64,000 nt of DNA, from positions 213,417 through 277,416 of the forward strand of contig JAQGEQ010000231.1 in NCBI GenBank assembly GCA_034620365.1, written 5' to 3'. The translations under genes and the position numbers were made by a program. The DNA comes from Pegea sp. RAD2-039. Lineage: Eukaryota; Chordata; Thaliacea; Salpida; Salpidae. Positions 20,766 through 34,164 of this stretch are shown here, piece by piece (position 1 is the first letter of the stretch; every line of letters begins with the position of its first letter). The notes under the pieces were generated by a model that was not told where the DNA came from, ran no database searches, and was given only the letters and a program-made list of their open reading frames with translations.

Positions 20766-21646
20766 AAAGATTAATTAAAACTGATATATAAATATCAAAA
20801 ACTTATAAACTATCGCTGAAAGTATAACTTCACTAAGATCTAATAGAAAATTAAAACAACTTGGTAACTATTTGTTCAATAAAAATTGAAATGATAATAA
20901 TTCTACTTTAATTTCTAATAACTGAGCGCAGTTAGAAGATTTGTATTCATCAGCAACCACTAACTAGAACTAAAAAAAGCAAGACTTAAGCAATTGTAAT
21001 TAACAGTTTTGTTTTTTATACTGTAAATTCGCATTTTTTCTCTCTTAAACTTACCTATGCCACGTGGTAACCGTCAGGCATTTAATTTAAGTAACGAATT
21101 AACATTTGACTTTGCATATAATAGTTTAGAATAGTCTTATATAAAATTTAAGTTTTATTTATAGTTTAACTTTATTTCAAAAATAGTTTTTCAGTAATTT
21201 TTATTAATTTTATTACAAATTAGAAATGTTTCCAGCAGCTTTTCTTGTTAATTAACTTTTCTTATAAAGAATACATTCTAACTTGCCAACGTGAGGCCAT
21301 TTTGTAGTATACTGTTTTTATGAATGGATAATAGAAAATGTAAGAAAAACCTTTTGTATTGTTGCTCAATTAACCTCAATAACATGATTCATTATTTTGC
21401 TGTGTTGAAGCAGCATTGATAGAATAAATGCTTCATTTACTAATGTTTCAATAAAACTTCAACCATTTCATGTCAACTATTCAGCTTAATATAACTTTAT
21501 TTAATCGTTTATAGCTTTTGAAACACAAATCAATAAAAGTGCTATTTGAAAGATAATTGAAAATAATACACTGTTTAGTATCTGGTAATATTTAACAGTG
21601 AATACCAGGAAAAATGTTAAAAGTTTCGATCTGAACAACAGTTATT
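20766..21646. other. AT-rich spacer 3' of ATF7IP
   Basis: No coding exon or repeat was recognised between the LINE remnant and the stop codon of ATF7IP. Confidence 0.45.
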
Positions 21647-24600
21647 TCATTTTAAGTCTGAGATATTGCAAACATTACTAAAAGGACCAGTGCTACCATT
21701 CTTGTCACGACCTCTTAGCACAAAGTATAATTTTTGTTTAAGTGAATTTTCATAAACAGTAACTACCATTGGAAGTTGAAGAGCCAATATATCTGCATCC
21801 ATTTGAAAATATGTTTATAGAATATAGATTTGCTACACGTGTTAGTATTACCTTCCCCAATTTTTCTCCAATCACATTTTGGTTTTGATGGATGGTAGTC
21901 AGTACAAGAAAACAACTCATATGTAACTATATTTGACATCTTTTCTTCAGAAACTTTTTCAGCTAAAACCCAATGTAATTGTACAGAATTACAAGCACCC
22001 TTATAAATAATAAAGACATTTTTAGAGTGAAATTAATTTAAATAGAAATATCAGTTCACCTTAAAAGTACTTAAGAAGATTTTAGGATATTCAATAGGTT
22101 TTGTTTCAATCTGTAAAGAATATCAAATATCAAAATGATTTAAAACGATTTTTGATCTTAATATTCACTATCTCCGTCGAAATTGTTGTCGAGTGTTCCC
22201 TGACGAAATAAATTTGTGTTAATTGGTTTATTATTTTGTAAAAAATATTAACAACCTCATTTGTGAAGCAAAATGTTCAGTTGATGATGCAGAGCCTGCT
22301 GCTTGGGAGTCTTTAAAATAAAACAGAACTAATTAGAATAAAATCGTTTGCTGAAAAATGAGAAATAATTTGATGTAATTAATTCTTAGTTGTAAAAAGC
22401 TCAAAATAAACTGAAGCCTAACCGAACTATAAAAGTTTTTATAAATGATTTTAGAATAATAATTACTACAAGAAGTTCATCATTAAATCTAAACAAATGA
22501 CTTCAAAGGAACTTCAATCGAAATTTTCTGAGATTAAACTTTTATTAAAAACAAATCCAAAAATTTAGAAGATGAAATCAAAAGCAAACAATGTGGTCAT
22601 CACTTGATCATATGAAAGATTGCTTTATTTTGATCAGTTGCAGATTTAATGAAGTCAATACAGCAACTAGTAGCATATATAAAACAAAAGGACTATTATT
22701 CTTCTAAAATCAGAATCTAATTGAACCAAGTCAATAAAGATTCTATTAACATGTACATGGTGCTTGCAAGGTTTAAAAATTCTCGACAAATATCAACTTG
22801 GTTGACAGTAAGTTGTAAAAAGATAATGTCAAGAATATGAAAATGTATAATGACCGGTATCTGTCTGTTGACGTCGATTACCGCCAGTCTGAAAAAGTAG
22901 AATTTAAATGAAAGTGAAGATGATAAAGTGAAGAGTTGAAAAGTTTTAGAACTCACAACATGCTTGGAAGGATTTTTATCATCATCGTCATCAGAGTCCA
23001 GAGTTAAATCAATCAACTCTGAAGGCACTTTAGTTATTTTCTTTCATGTAAAAGAAATAGTTTAAATTAAACTTGAATTTACAACAAATATCTTAAAACA
23101 AAATCATCTAATATTATTTAGCAGAAAACTTTAAATAAAATTCGATTACCTGCGCAAGGATAGATTTCAAATTCCTCGTTACCGATTCTGACTGATTTGA
23201 ACTACAGTATTAACAAAATTATCTTCAGATAAATGTTTTGTTTATACTACATATTTAGTAAATAAAATAGTAACTTCGCTTAAATTTCATTTTATTTACA
23301 AGTTTTGTAATTATTCTGATAAGTTGACACACATTTACTAAAATTAATACTAATTAATACTAAACTACAGCTATTCAACATCACATCACTCTAGTTTCAT
23401 TTTATTTGGATTATAAATTTGTATTTTCATTCTTAGACTATAGCACATAATTACCCAGTAGTAACTCCAATTATTTTAGAAGAAGTTGGTTGATCGTTTA
23501 ACGTAACTATTTGATGACATTCCTGCAGTGAAAAGTTTGTTTTCATCACTGATGAGTCAATCTGTAGAAGATTATCCTAACAATTCTTGTTTTTGATATA
23601 ACTATATATTATTTAAACAATGTAATAACCAAATCATTTGTAATTCTAATGGCCACTTCATTATTTTGATCAGCCTCTAATCTTCGTTTTTTCGGTTTTG
23701 ATACTAATTTAGAAAAGTCAAAAGATCTAGGTTGAATTTCTGCTGAAGTGGTTCCTATTGCAGGAATAGTCTGCTGAAGCAATAAACTTTTTGATTCATC
23801 ATTGAGATCTGTCAAAGATTTTAGATGTTTTTGAAAGACTTCCAGTTCTTTTAATGGTGTTGGAAATATTGATGTTGAGATTGGGGTTCCAGAGATTTTC
23901 TGAAACTATACAATTTGTGTTAACATCAACAAAATAAGCATCAATATTTCTATTATTAAAATTTATTGTATATATTCAAATTGAAAATGTTTATAAAACT
24001 AAAATTAATAAAAAATTTTAAAATAATTTTTTACTTAAAGTTTCAACCCAACAAATTCTGACAAATAAATTAACTTGGATAATAAAAAAAATACAAAATT
24101 TAAACCTTTTAATAATTAATTGAAGAATTAAGAAATGAAGGTAGCAGTTTTTAAATTAAAAATGTGGTTCAATCTGAAAGAGTTTCATGACAGAAGTATT
24201 TTATAAGACGTTGAAAGCTTTTTAGCTACAATACTTTAAAGCAGTTGTAACTTTGATACTTATTCTCACAAACCAAGTTGATTTTCTTAAAACAGTTACA
24301 GATACCAACTTTAAAATTCGATTGTATCAAAATGAAACTATGTGGATAGTTATATATCAAACAGAGTGTTACAACTTTAAATAAATACAACAAACTAACT
24401 TGCTGTTTGCAGACTTCCAAAATATTTTTCCATTTTTTTACCAACGCTACAGTAGCCTCTAATGAGCTTACTAAAATATTATACTTTTTATCCTCTATTT
24501 TCTTTTTTTCAATTAACCTTTTATCCACCGCCTCATTTACAAACTAAAAAAATCATGTTTAAATGTCTAGATATGTTGCAGAAGCAGTTACAAATCAAAA

Positions 24601-25579
24601 TCATTTTACTTTTTGCTGAAGCTCAGCACACTCAGGATCACACAACAAATCTAGAAAAATCTTTTGCTTTACTGTTAACTTCTTTTCTTCAGGTGATTGT
24701 TTCTGGTTTAAAAAGAAAACTTAATATGAATATCTTTTAGTCAATGTCTTTTATTTACAGCTAAATTTTAAATTTTGCTCATTAATGATGTTATAGAATG
24801 ATTAGTAAGAATGTTGAAGAAAATTGAATCAGATTTATTCTAAACTTTTTACAGATGTAAAATATGGTAGAGAGCGCTGAAAAAAGAGCATATCAAAAAT
24901 CAAGGTAAGAAAAAGTAAAGGGCAAATAACAATGAGATGTTCCTGTATATTAGATGTATGCCATGTACTGTTTATTTATTTTTATTTATTTAACTCATGG
25001 CTGCAGATGACAAATTCTAAAACTTTTATGACTGCATAAAATTAATGAAAAGTTTTAAAGTAAATAATGTACAAAGAATTTAAAAAAAGCTGAATTATAG
25101 GTAAATGAAAGTTATAAATCAAAGGTACAAAATAAATAGAAAAAATGAAGACTTGTGATTATTAACATTTCATTATTAAAAAAGAGAAATTATGTCATTA
25201 ATGATTTTCTAATAGATCAATTCATTATTAGAAAATAATACACAAAAATACCTTGGATGCTGCAGTGTCTAATAAAATCAAACTTTTGTTGGCATTAATG
25301 GAATCTAAAAAAAAGGCAAGTAATCATTGCTAAAACTATGAATTTATAATTTGTATTAAAAGATTGATAAAAGTTAAAGATCAGTCATTTGATATGTTCA
25401 GTGATTGAATTGAAACAAATTACTTTCACTTAATTTATATCAACAGTATCGTTTGTCACATAATAAATGTTTATAGAAAGAAAAAATAACAAAATTTATA
25501 AACAACATACCAAATCAGGAAAAAAACTATAAACAAAAAATTGATATAAACCTGCATAGGCTAATTTACCTTCTTTCAT
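21647..25579 (-). CDS. ATF7IP: ATF7IP/MCAF (Windei-like) SETDB1 cofactor
   Basis: Fourteen exons give 427 residues: 25570-25579 (tentative start), 25252-25304, 24610-24702, 24400-24543, 23630-23905, 23455-23561, 23150-23201, 22957-23040, 22855-22888 (tentative), 22256-22310, 22169-22199, 22060-22110, 21852-21999 and 21647-21792. All phases agree. Domains in order: a helical, probably coiled region (LTVKQKIFLDLL; KRLIEKKKIEDKKYN), a basic KPKKRR patch, an acidic SUMO-interacting motif (ELIDLTLDSDDDDD), and a C-terminal fibronectin-III domain (NSVQLHWVL, VTYELFSC, WRKIGE, ALQLPMVV, YFVLRGRDKNGSTGPFS) that matches the MCAF FN3 domain. In mammals and flies this nuclear protein stabilises SETDB1/Eggless and promotes H3K9 methylation. 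It is much shorter than the human protein (about 1270 residues); the long disordered N-terminus is absent or lies upstream. The first seven full exons are duplicated in inverted orientation at 14660-16639. Confidence 0.82.
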
Positions 25580-27565
25580 TTGAAAACAATTTTCATAAAT
25601 CAATTTTTCATAAAAACCTTAAAATTTATTTTACATGAATAGATTCTTTATGACTTGCTATAAAAAAGTATTTCTATTTAAACATCAATTATATTTCTTG
25701 GTTTAACAGTATATATGAATTTATATTTTAAAACTGTATTTAAACTTATATATATATTCATAAAGATTAGATAACCTATTTAAAGCCATAAAATAATTCC
25801 ATATTCAAAATCATCTTGATTGAATAGTTAAAAAGACACATATACAATTTATAACATAAAATTATAGTGTAATAGAATTTTACTTAATCTTAATAAGAGT
25901 AATGATTGTTAGCAACAATTTTTAAGTACTTTTTTCAATAATTTTATCAACATTTAAGCTTGATAAAAATAAAAAATATAACTAGTGATATACCAAAAGT
26001 AATTAAAACTATAAATTAAACAGATTTTAAAATATAATATTATATTTCAGCTATACAACAATTTAAAAAATTAAAATTTTACTTAAAAACAAGCTTAAAA
26101 TGATTTCTGTTTAATCAATATTTAAATTAAATCAAATTTAATTTATAAGTAACCAGTTTATATGTTACAAAATTTAGAATGTAGTTTTAATCACATTTTG
26201 GTTGAATAAAATTTAGTTTTGAGAAATTTTATTTTAGAGTTAAACTTTTTTATCTTGATAAGTCTAATAGTTTCAGTTTGTTTTTCAAGGCCAAAATAAT
26301 TTATATGCTTTGGTTTGATAGCGTTATACCAAATACATTTATAATTGTAATAAATAAACAATAACTATCTGACGATAAATGTATTCTAAAATAAGATCTT
26401 TAATATAATAATAGAAATGAATTTTGCTTTATTATATTTCACTGAACTACTTTCTATTGCAAAAATGATTGCAACCCTGATTTCATAACGTTAATTACCT
26501 TAACGTTTGATAGTGTGAACTTGTTAACTAGTGAAATATTTATTCATCTATAATTTTGTTAGATACGAGGCTAACTTGACAAGCTTTACTATTGGAAGTT
26601 GATTGTTGAGATAAAAAAAAATTGGAATTAATTTAAAGACAGAACCTTCCAGTATTTCGAGCATCGAACATACAAACAAGAATAGTTTAGATAAAGAGCA
26701 ATTTCTAATTAGTACTACAATTGACTGCAGTAGTAAAGCTCATTATACAGGTTGTAGAAAAGTTCTCGATCAAATTTTAATTTTTGAGTTACGAGTTCTT
26801 TGCTGAATTTAGCTACTTATATTCTGATGTAATATCTTCTTTGTTATTCCAGATTATAATTTTGATAAATATGGATTTTACTCTTTGAACATAATGTTTA
26901 GCTTGATGAGTTAACTCAGCCACACTGCGTAGCAGAAGTAAGATTTTTAAGATCCAAGTACGATCTTTAAACTGTTAAAATCACCAAAATTCAGCATAAT
27001 GTTGAACTGTACTTAGAAAAAATTTCGTTACTGTTAAACTCAGCAGGACTTATATTTTGTGATAAGTGTTTGCTTATTTTTTGTATGACAACTGGTTAGA
27101 TTTTCTATGACTAGAAGCGTGATCTGCATCTTGTTGGTTACACAAAATTGCTAAATTCGGTTATTCAGAACAGTATGAAGAACCTGTATAGAAATATCTA
27201 TACCATCCTTCGCCTCTTTGATTTGATTGTTGCTTCAAATTAAATAGAATCACCATTCTTTGAATAAGCTGAATTGCTTATTGAATATTTGTACGCCCTC
27301 AGGAATTGAACTATTTACTTTTTTTATTCGAAGATTTTAAAGTGTTTGAAAATAAGCTATTAAAATTTAAATATTCTACTTTGCACTAGAGTTAAAAGTG
27401 AATCATTAGTTTTAACAAAATATAAATTAAGATTTTTTTTAATTATTTCAACTCAGATCTTTTTGGCACCATTTTTTCTAAATGTCTAAGCTGGGTTTGT
27501 TATGAATTGCAGATATTTTATCTTAATTTAACTTTATCTACATTTTTGGTTGGTTAATTCAACCT
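22935..27565 (-). repeat. Right arm of large inverted duplication
   Basis: It is the counterpart of 9380-16660. The inner boundary at about 22935 falls in the intron after the SUMO-motif exon. Near-identity runs to about 24690 and again from about 25135 to 25450; the part out to 27565 is recognisable but diverged with indels. The intron at 24703-25251 holds sequence absent from the left copy, including a TTTATTTATTTTTATTTATT tract at about 24980 that may be the tail of an inserted element. Confidence 0.82.
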
Positions 27566-28597
27566 TCGTGAAACATTTTGATTTGTTTTTGTGATTTTGC
27601 TGAATTTGTTTTCTGAACTCTCAATGATTTGTGTAAATATCATGTTAATTCTAAATACTAATGAATAAATATTTGATATGCTTATCTTATTAATTGTAGA
27701 TTATATATTTAAAAAGCAATGTTTCTTTTATGATGTTCTATTTTTAGGATTAAATCTAAATTTTCATGTTTACAAGTTATCCTTTTTTGGGATCAATTAT
27801 ATTTCTAGATAAGATTAAACTTTTAGTTTATTTGTAATACACTGAAAATCTTAAATTTATTTTAAGTATTCATGATTACAATGTTCTTTACAATACTTTT
27901 ATCTAGATTTTATAAAATAAGTTTCATGAAAAAGTTTTCAAAATCGAGCAATCAATTATTTAAACTGTTAAATTGTAATGAAAAATAGTGATGAATTTTT
28001 TCATCTTTTAATTCTACACAACTTTTCAAAGATACAAATTGCTTGAAGTTTTGGGTTGAACAAAAAATGCTGTATTTTTTTAATGGTGATACAGAATATT
28101 TGTCTTAGATTAAAATCTAGAATAAAAAAAGAAAATTAATCAAAATAAAGTTATTTAATTAAAAGATTTTTATTCAATTTCATTTGAAACTAAATTTTCA
28201 ATCATTTGTAGCAAGTTATAAATTATTTCTTGTTTTAATCTTTTTTTATTCAGTATATTGAGATGAACTGCAGAATGGAAAAGAAAAGATCAGTTCTATT
28301 TCTGTAAGATGTAAAATTTTCTTATTGTATAAAATTTGTTCAAATGCAAACTTTTACTAAGAGCATGATTTGATTTACATTATTATTCTTCTACATTTTA
28401 AGAAATTGTATTTTTATGTATTTATTTTAATTAATTATTTACTTGAACTTTTGGATGGTTTGAAGTTTTTAAGTTTCTAGTAGATTTTGAAAATGATAGT
28501 TTTAATTAGTTAACTAATGTACTTGAACTTTTTAGCCAAAATACTATTTATAAAAAACTAATTGAAAAAACTTATATTTTGCTGTGAATCTTTGAAA
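27566..28597. other. AT-rich DNA upstream of LEO1
   Basis: This is intergenic DNA between the outer end of the right arm and the LEO1 start. LEO1 and ATF7IP are transcribed divergently, so promoters may lie here, but no defined element is visible. Confidence 0.4.
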
Positions 28598-30712
28598 ATG
28601 TCTGATCATGAAAACTTATTTGGATCTGATGTTGAATCTACCTCAGCAAGTGAAGTAGAATCTGTTGGCAAAGCTTTCAGAGCAGGAAATACTTCTGAAT
28701 CAGATAATGAATCAATTGATAATGAAAGAAAAGAAGAACCACAAAGTGATCAGAGTGATAGTCCAAAGAAATTTTTGAGTGATGATGAAAATGAGGGAGT
28801 TCAAACTCCTGTTCAGGATATGACTCATGAGGAAGAAGTTGATGAAGATTTCAATGAAGAAGTTCAAAGGTCTCCAAACTCAGCTGATAGTGAAGTTAGT
28901 GATGACTTTGCTGTAAAAGTTGAAGAAGATGATGATGATAGTAATCAGATGAAAATTGATACACCAAAAGATGATGAAACTCCAGATTCTCCCTCTAATA
29001 AGCCTGATGTATACAGTGATGAAGATGAATCTGAAACTAGTGGCGCTAAAGGTTTTGTGGTTTTCTCATAAATCACTTTTTCATAATTTCTTGTTTATTT
29101 TTTATAAATAAAACTTGTTTGATAAACAGAGAAAGATGTTGGGAATTTATTTGGGGATGCTGATGACATTTCTTCTGATGAAGAGAAAGCAGCAGGTTAC
29201 TTTATTTAAAGCAAACTACTTCCAATACCATTTAGAAACTTTTGAACTTTTATAACAGCTAGGACCTCTCAACCAAATGATTTTGGATTTCTGTCATCTG
29301 AAGAGGATGAAGCAGGAAATGAGGATGAGAATTTATTGGCGTTACAAGATAATGATCACGATGAAGAGGATTGTGCAGATCTGGAAAACAATCAAGTAAA
29401 GCTGGAGTCAGCTTCTATAGAGAGTATCTGATTCGTTGATTTCAGGAAACAACCAGAATTCAAGTTGAAATTCCCAAAATTACTACAGATCTTGGTTCAA
29501 AAATTCATTTTGTTCGTTTTCCCAACTTTCTTAGCGTTGAGTCAAGACCTTTTGATCCCACTGTATATGAAGATGAGATTGAGGAAGATGAACTATTAGA
29601 TGAAGAAGGAAGAACAAGGTTGAAATTAAAAGTAGGTCTGGGATTAGAAACAAGCTTCCAATTTTTAACATCATCAATTGCAGGTTGAAAATACGATTCG
29701 ATGGAAGAAGTTTACTGATGAAAATGGAATCGAACTCACGGAATCAAACGCGAAGTTTGTGCGATGGAGTGACAACTCAATGACATTACATCTGGGATCT
29801 GAAGTCTTTGATGTTTATCAGATGTCTTTACAGGTAACTTCTCAAAGAAGCTAACCGAAACTAAAAAAATATATCTTTTTCAGGGAGACCACAATCATCT
29901 CTTCATCCGACAAGGCACAGGTCTTCAAGGGCAAGCGGTCTTTAAAACCAAACTGTCATTCAGACCTAATAGTACCAAATCAGCAACTCATAAAAAGATG
30001 ACCAGTAGGCTGGCGATGCGACACAGTCAGAACCAACAGAAGGTGGGTAGAAGGCGATCAGTTCAAATAAAAGCTTCTTCAAAACAGGTCCGTGTTCTTC
30101 CGGTTGCTGGAAAAGATCCAGAAAGCCGCAAAGTAGAGATGATGAAGAAAGAAGAAGAAGAGTTGAAGGCTCATATGAGGAGAGAAGCTCAAGCGAGACG
30201 AGTTCGAGAACGAGCTCACGCGAGAGGTATCAACCATAATTATCTAGATGAAGTTTATGATGAAGAAGATGGTGTTAGTGTTCAAGCAATCAAGAACAGA
30301 ATGAAGTCTTGTAAATAGAACAAGTGTGCTGAGAGTGAATAGAGATTAACAGATTTATTTTCTAGCTGTTCGTCGGCATGAGATGGAGTCTTCTGATTCT
30401 GGATCGGATTATGATTTAAAGAATGTCGGAGGTAAACTACAAAGCTCAGATGATGATGATGATAATGATGGAGTTGGGATTGGTGAGCTTTTTTATCCTC
30501 TTCTGCTTTGTAGATCTTCTCAAAAACTGATCCCAATTTCAGATCCTAAGCGACGAAAACACGATGAAGGAAGAGATGCAAGAAAGAAGGCTTACATAGT
30601 CAGTGATGATGAAGACAGTGATGAAGAAGCAGCTAATGAAGCTTCGCCAGTTGCTTCAAGTTCCGCTAATCAACAAATTTCTACATCCACTGATTCAGAT
30701 GATTCTGATTAA
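28598..30712 (+). CDS. LEO1: LEO1, subunit of the PAF1 transcription elongation complex
   Basis: Eight exons: 28598-29051, 29130-29195, 29259-29395, 29446-29631, 29684-29833, 29884-30310, 30366-30482 and 30543-30712 (568 residues). All introns are 49-78 bp GT-AG with consistent phases. The start [11 protein letters not shown] matches the family N-terminus. An acidic Ser/Asp/Glu-rich region of about 215 residues is followed by the conserved core: [76 protein letters not shown] and [13 protein letters not shown]. The tail is basic and then acidic ([15 protein letters not shown]). Length and order match animal LEO1 (human 666 residues). The protein acts in the nucleus with RNA polymerase II and supports H2B ubiquitylation and H3K4/K36 methylation. 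No damage is seen. Confidence 0.97.
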
Positions 30713-31359
30713 TCATATTTTAATTGATTTGCTGCTGTAAAAAAACGATGTTTTTTGTTGATGTGAAATTTTGCATCTTCGACAGCGATTCAATTTAGTT
30801 TTTTTAAATAATGTCGTCATTTTGTACAACTTCAAGGAAGTTTATTTGACGGCGAGTTTTGTAGTCAATATTCTTAGTGAAATTAGATAAACCGTTTTGT
30901 ATAAAGTTTTGATTTTTATAATAATCGTAAAAATCACTTTTAGGAACTATTCTACATTTTTCTGTGAGATTTTATTTTTGAAGCTAATATCATTACGTAG
31001 CTGACAAATATTTTAACATTAAGTATCTTAAATTTGTTTAAATTGGTCGCAAATTCAGCTTTAGGGCATCAATTACAAAAACTAAACGAATTTCAGATTT
31101 TAAAAATCTTAGATCATTAGAGTATATAGATAGCAGGTTAGAGTGTACTTTAACCAGTCCTGATAACAACCAACATGGTTTAAAGCAAAAACTTTTAATT
31201 TATAGTAGAACCTCCATATAGTGTTATGATGATAAGGGTTCATAAAGCCTGAAATAAGTTTTTTTATTTCTCAACATAACTATTATATTATTTGGGGACT
31301 ACTGAAATGCCAAGTGTTGCATCTTCTTTATTTGTAAGCTAATATATAACATTATCTTT
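30713..31359. other. LEO1 3' flank
   Basis: AT-rich sequence with no gene recognised. Confidence 0.4.
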
Positions 31360-31440
31360 TAGAATGCGTCTTAGTGAGAGGTGCTCTTTTCAAATCCCCT
31401 TCTTCAAGTTTATTGTAATAAATGAAACCGAAGAACTAAA
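31360..31440 (+). mobile_element. Solo 3' end of the PHD-type LINE
   Basis: GTCTTAGTGAGAGGTGCTCT, then CTTCTTCAAGTTTATTGTAA and TAAATG, match in order the minus-strand 3' termini of copies A and B (GTCAGCGAGAGGTGCTCTCT ... TTTATTGTAATAAAT). Only about 75 bp are present, as expected for a severely 5'-truncated insertion. Confidence 0.6.
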
Positions 31441-31918
31441 ACTTGTATCTTTTATTTAAAATTTTAGAAAAATGTTTGGTTCTTAGCAAAAAAAATTGAA
31501 ACATCTCTTACAAAAAATATTTTTTCAGTTGATTGTTTATGGTATAAAAGCATTTATCATCATCATTAAAAGTAGTACATTTTTAAGATGTATTATAAAA
31601 AAATAAAATCTCAAAATAAATATGTAATTTCAATTTCTATAGATAATTAAATTTAGTATAATTTAGTAGAAAAAATAGTATTTGACTAATATAAAACCAA
31701 AAATTCTTTATAATTATAGAAAGCAGAACGTAGTTTAAAAGATAAATAAATCTTTACCTCTGGAAACATTAAAAGAAGTTTTTAGATTTGGTTTCATTTC
31801 ACAGAATTAAAGAAATTTTTGAAAAAGAAATAAATAAAAACTAGTCACAATAATAAAGACACAAAAAAGTTTCTAGTTTAATTGATTTATGATTCAAATT
31901 TTAACATTGCAAAATAGA

Positions 31919-33325
31919 CTAATCGTCTTCATCAAAAAATATTTCATAAACTTCAAGCTGGTCAATGTCAATATTCACAGTTACTTGAGTAGTTTCTAAA
32001 CATTCATCATTTAGCTCATCATCCTCAAATAAAATTTCAACATTGATCTTCTGGTTTGATGCACTTTTCAAGAGCCGGTCAAAGCTAAATGAAGTGTTGA
32101 ATTTTTTAACTACTCGATAAGTTTTCGTTTTTGTTAAAGTTTTGTAAAGTTCATCTTTGACATGCTCTTCTGGTTCAATTGCATGAAAATCTAAAAGTTT
32201 TCTTTGAAGATCTGAATAACTATTTACTACCAGATTTTCCTGATTATCTTCTATGGCTTTTGCTTGTATACTCTCGAAAAATTCTCTTCTACTGACTTTA
32301 CATTCTTGAGATTTAAAAAAGTCATGAGCCTCTTTCACCTCTGGATGATCCTTACGGACTTTAGTGAATACTCTACTCACAAATAAATTAATTTAGTGTT
32401 AAAACCGATTTGTAACAAGTTATATAAAATATCAAATAAATAACTGAATATCAGGCATTCAAATCAAACTAAAAACTCTTACTTATAACACCAGCTTTTG
32501 TCAGGTACTTTTGATCTATCTATCAAGGCATATTTCCAGTCAGCTGCAGGTAAGCTACATTTTACATCTGCTATATGATGAGACATGGCAGCACTGACAG
32601 AAAGACCCTTCATGAAATAATTGATAAACTTCTCTTCTAACTCTTTTGGTACATCTCTAAATCGTAGGGCACTGCTAGTTGAGATATTGTGGTTATGGAT
32701 AAAGTTTAACATAATCGTTGTTGCATATAGTTTACAACGGAAGTTTTTTCTGCAAGATAAAAGTTTGTTGATAGTTATACAAATACAGAAACAATTACAG
32801 TTAAAATCTGATAAATTTTTAAAACATCAGACTGTTGTTTTTGATATAAGATATAAGCACCTTTGATTTTGTAACATTTGATTCTTATATATTTTGATTG
32901 TCATAGAAGCATCACAGTTTGTATTTTTTGAAATATATTTGTCATCCACATGTCTTGTTTTATGTTGACATCTGTAGTCAACCTAAAAATTATTTCAAGA
33001 GTTATAATTTACACAAATAAACTTATCTAAAACAAATAATTCAAAATTATAAAAAAATATTCAAACACAAAATATTGGTTTTCATGAACAATTACACCCA
33101 TGCTTAATAATTGTTCAATTGACTAACTCGGTATAAAATACTTTTTCTTTCATTTGGATGTGTTCTAGCAACACGCCAGGTTGTTAAAGAACTTTCTTGA
33201 AAATTATCTTTCCATTCAGTCACTTCTTCTTTAGTATGCAAAGGTAGTCTGATACAAGAACAAAATCCAGAAGAATTTTCTTCATAAGAACATATATGAT
33301 AGTCCATTTGAGAAGGAAGCAACAT
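31919..33325 (-). CDS. Uncharacterised protein related to a widespread transposon-like family (YRCQH motif)
   Basis: Four exons: 33128-33325, 32861-32982, 32483-32749 and 31919-32375 (347 residues). Donors GTTAGT, GTGCTT and GTAAGA and phases 0, 2 and 2 agree. The start is MLLPSQMDYH. Recognisable parts are TTWRVARTHPNERK, then YRVDYRCQHKTRH with conserved Cys/His and a later NTNCDASMTIKIYKN (a possible zinc-binding fold). Next come FIHNHNISTSSALRFRDVP and LSVSAAMSHHIADV. The C-terminal part, an own-frame domain with many charged residues, ends VYEIFFDEDD. The first half resembles proteins found in large numbers in arthropods and cnidarians that read like derivatives of MULE-type transposases; this placement is from memory. 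No transposase catalytic domain is present. The frames are intact, so it may be a functional host gene. Confidence 0.65.
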
Positions 33326-34164
33326 CTACATATAAAGAATAAAATCTGATTGATATATTTCAACTCACTTGAAATTTAATAGATCAGTAGAAAAATTCAT
33401 ATACATACTTGATTTTCAAACAAAATTTTGTCTACTTTAAAATAATTTTTATTTTAAAATTAACTTATAAATAAAATAAAACATTTAAAAAGGTAGTAAC
33501 AAAAATGTATATTAAAAAATGTCATTATTTGATCCAATTAAAATAAAATATTTCAGAAGTTTCATATTTAAGCTTTATGAGAATTAAAGCACAAGAAAAC
33601 TGATATTAACAAAATAGTTAAATGCAAATCAATAAAATAAGAAAAATAAACTTATCTAATGACCAAATTAGCTTTAACAGATTAAATAAAAACGTTAATA
33701 AAAATCTAGACACACTTTAAGTTTGGGGCAATCTTCTATGGATAAAGAAGGGCATTCTGCAACTTTTGATTTCTTCATTTTAATACCGTGAATGTAAAAC
33801 AATTATAACTTACAATAAAAATATCAGACCAGAGAGAATAAATTACTAAAGTTAAAAAATATCCCCTAATAAAAAACAGTTGTTAAAGTTTGTTATAAAC
33901 TATTTTGTCGCTCTGGGTAGTTTTTGTTGCTGCAATTCTGAATCAGTAAATGTATACTATAAATTCGAAAGTTTATTCTTACAAACTCTAAACATCACCT
34001 TTTTTAAGTAACTATATAATCTCAAGCATTGCTTTATATCTACCTCGGATTTTATCTAGTATGCAAAATACTAGTTGTACTATGGTTGGTGCTAACATCT
34101 CTTTTGCACAAAATTTTCTTTCTAATGTAAGATGATAAGTGAGTGATATGAAAAATAATTATGG
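33326..34164. other. AT-rich intergenic DNA
   Basis: This is upstream of the 4-exon gene. No defined element was seen. Confidence 0.4.

Noticed and set aside
22717..22888. Long open reading from the SUMO-motif exon to 22717
   Set aside because: It only stays open by reading through the GTGAGT donor. The spliced model with FN3 exons is in phase throughout.
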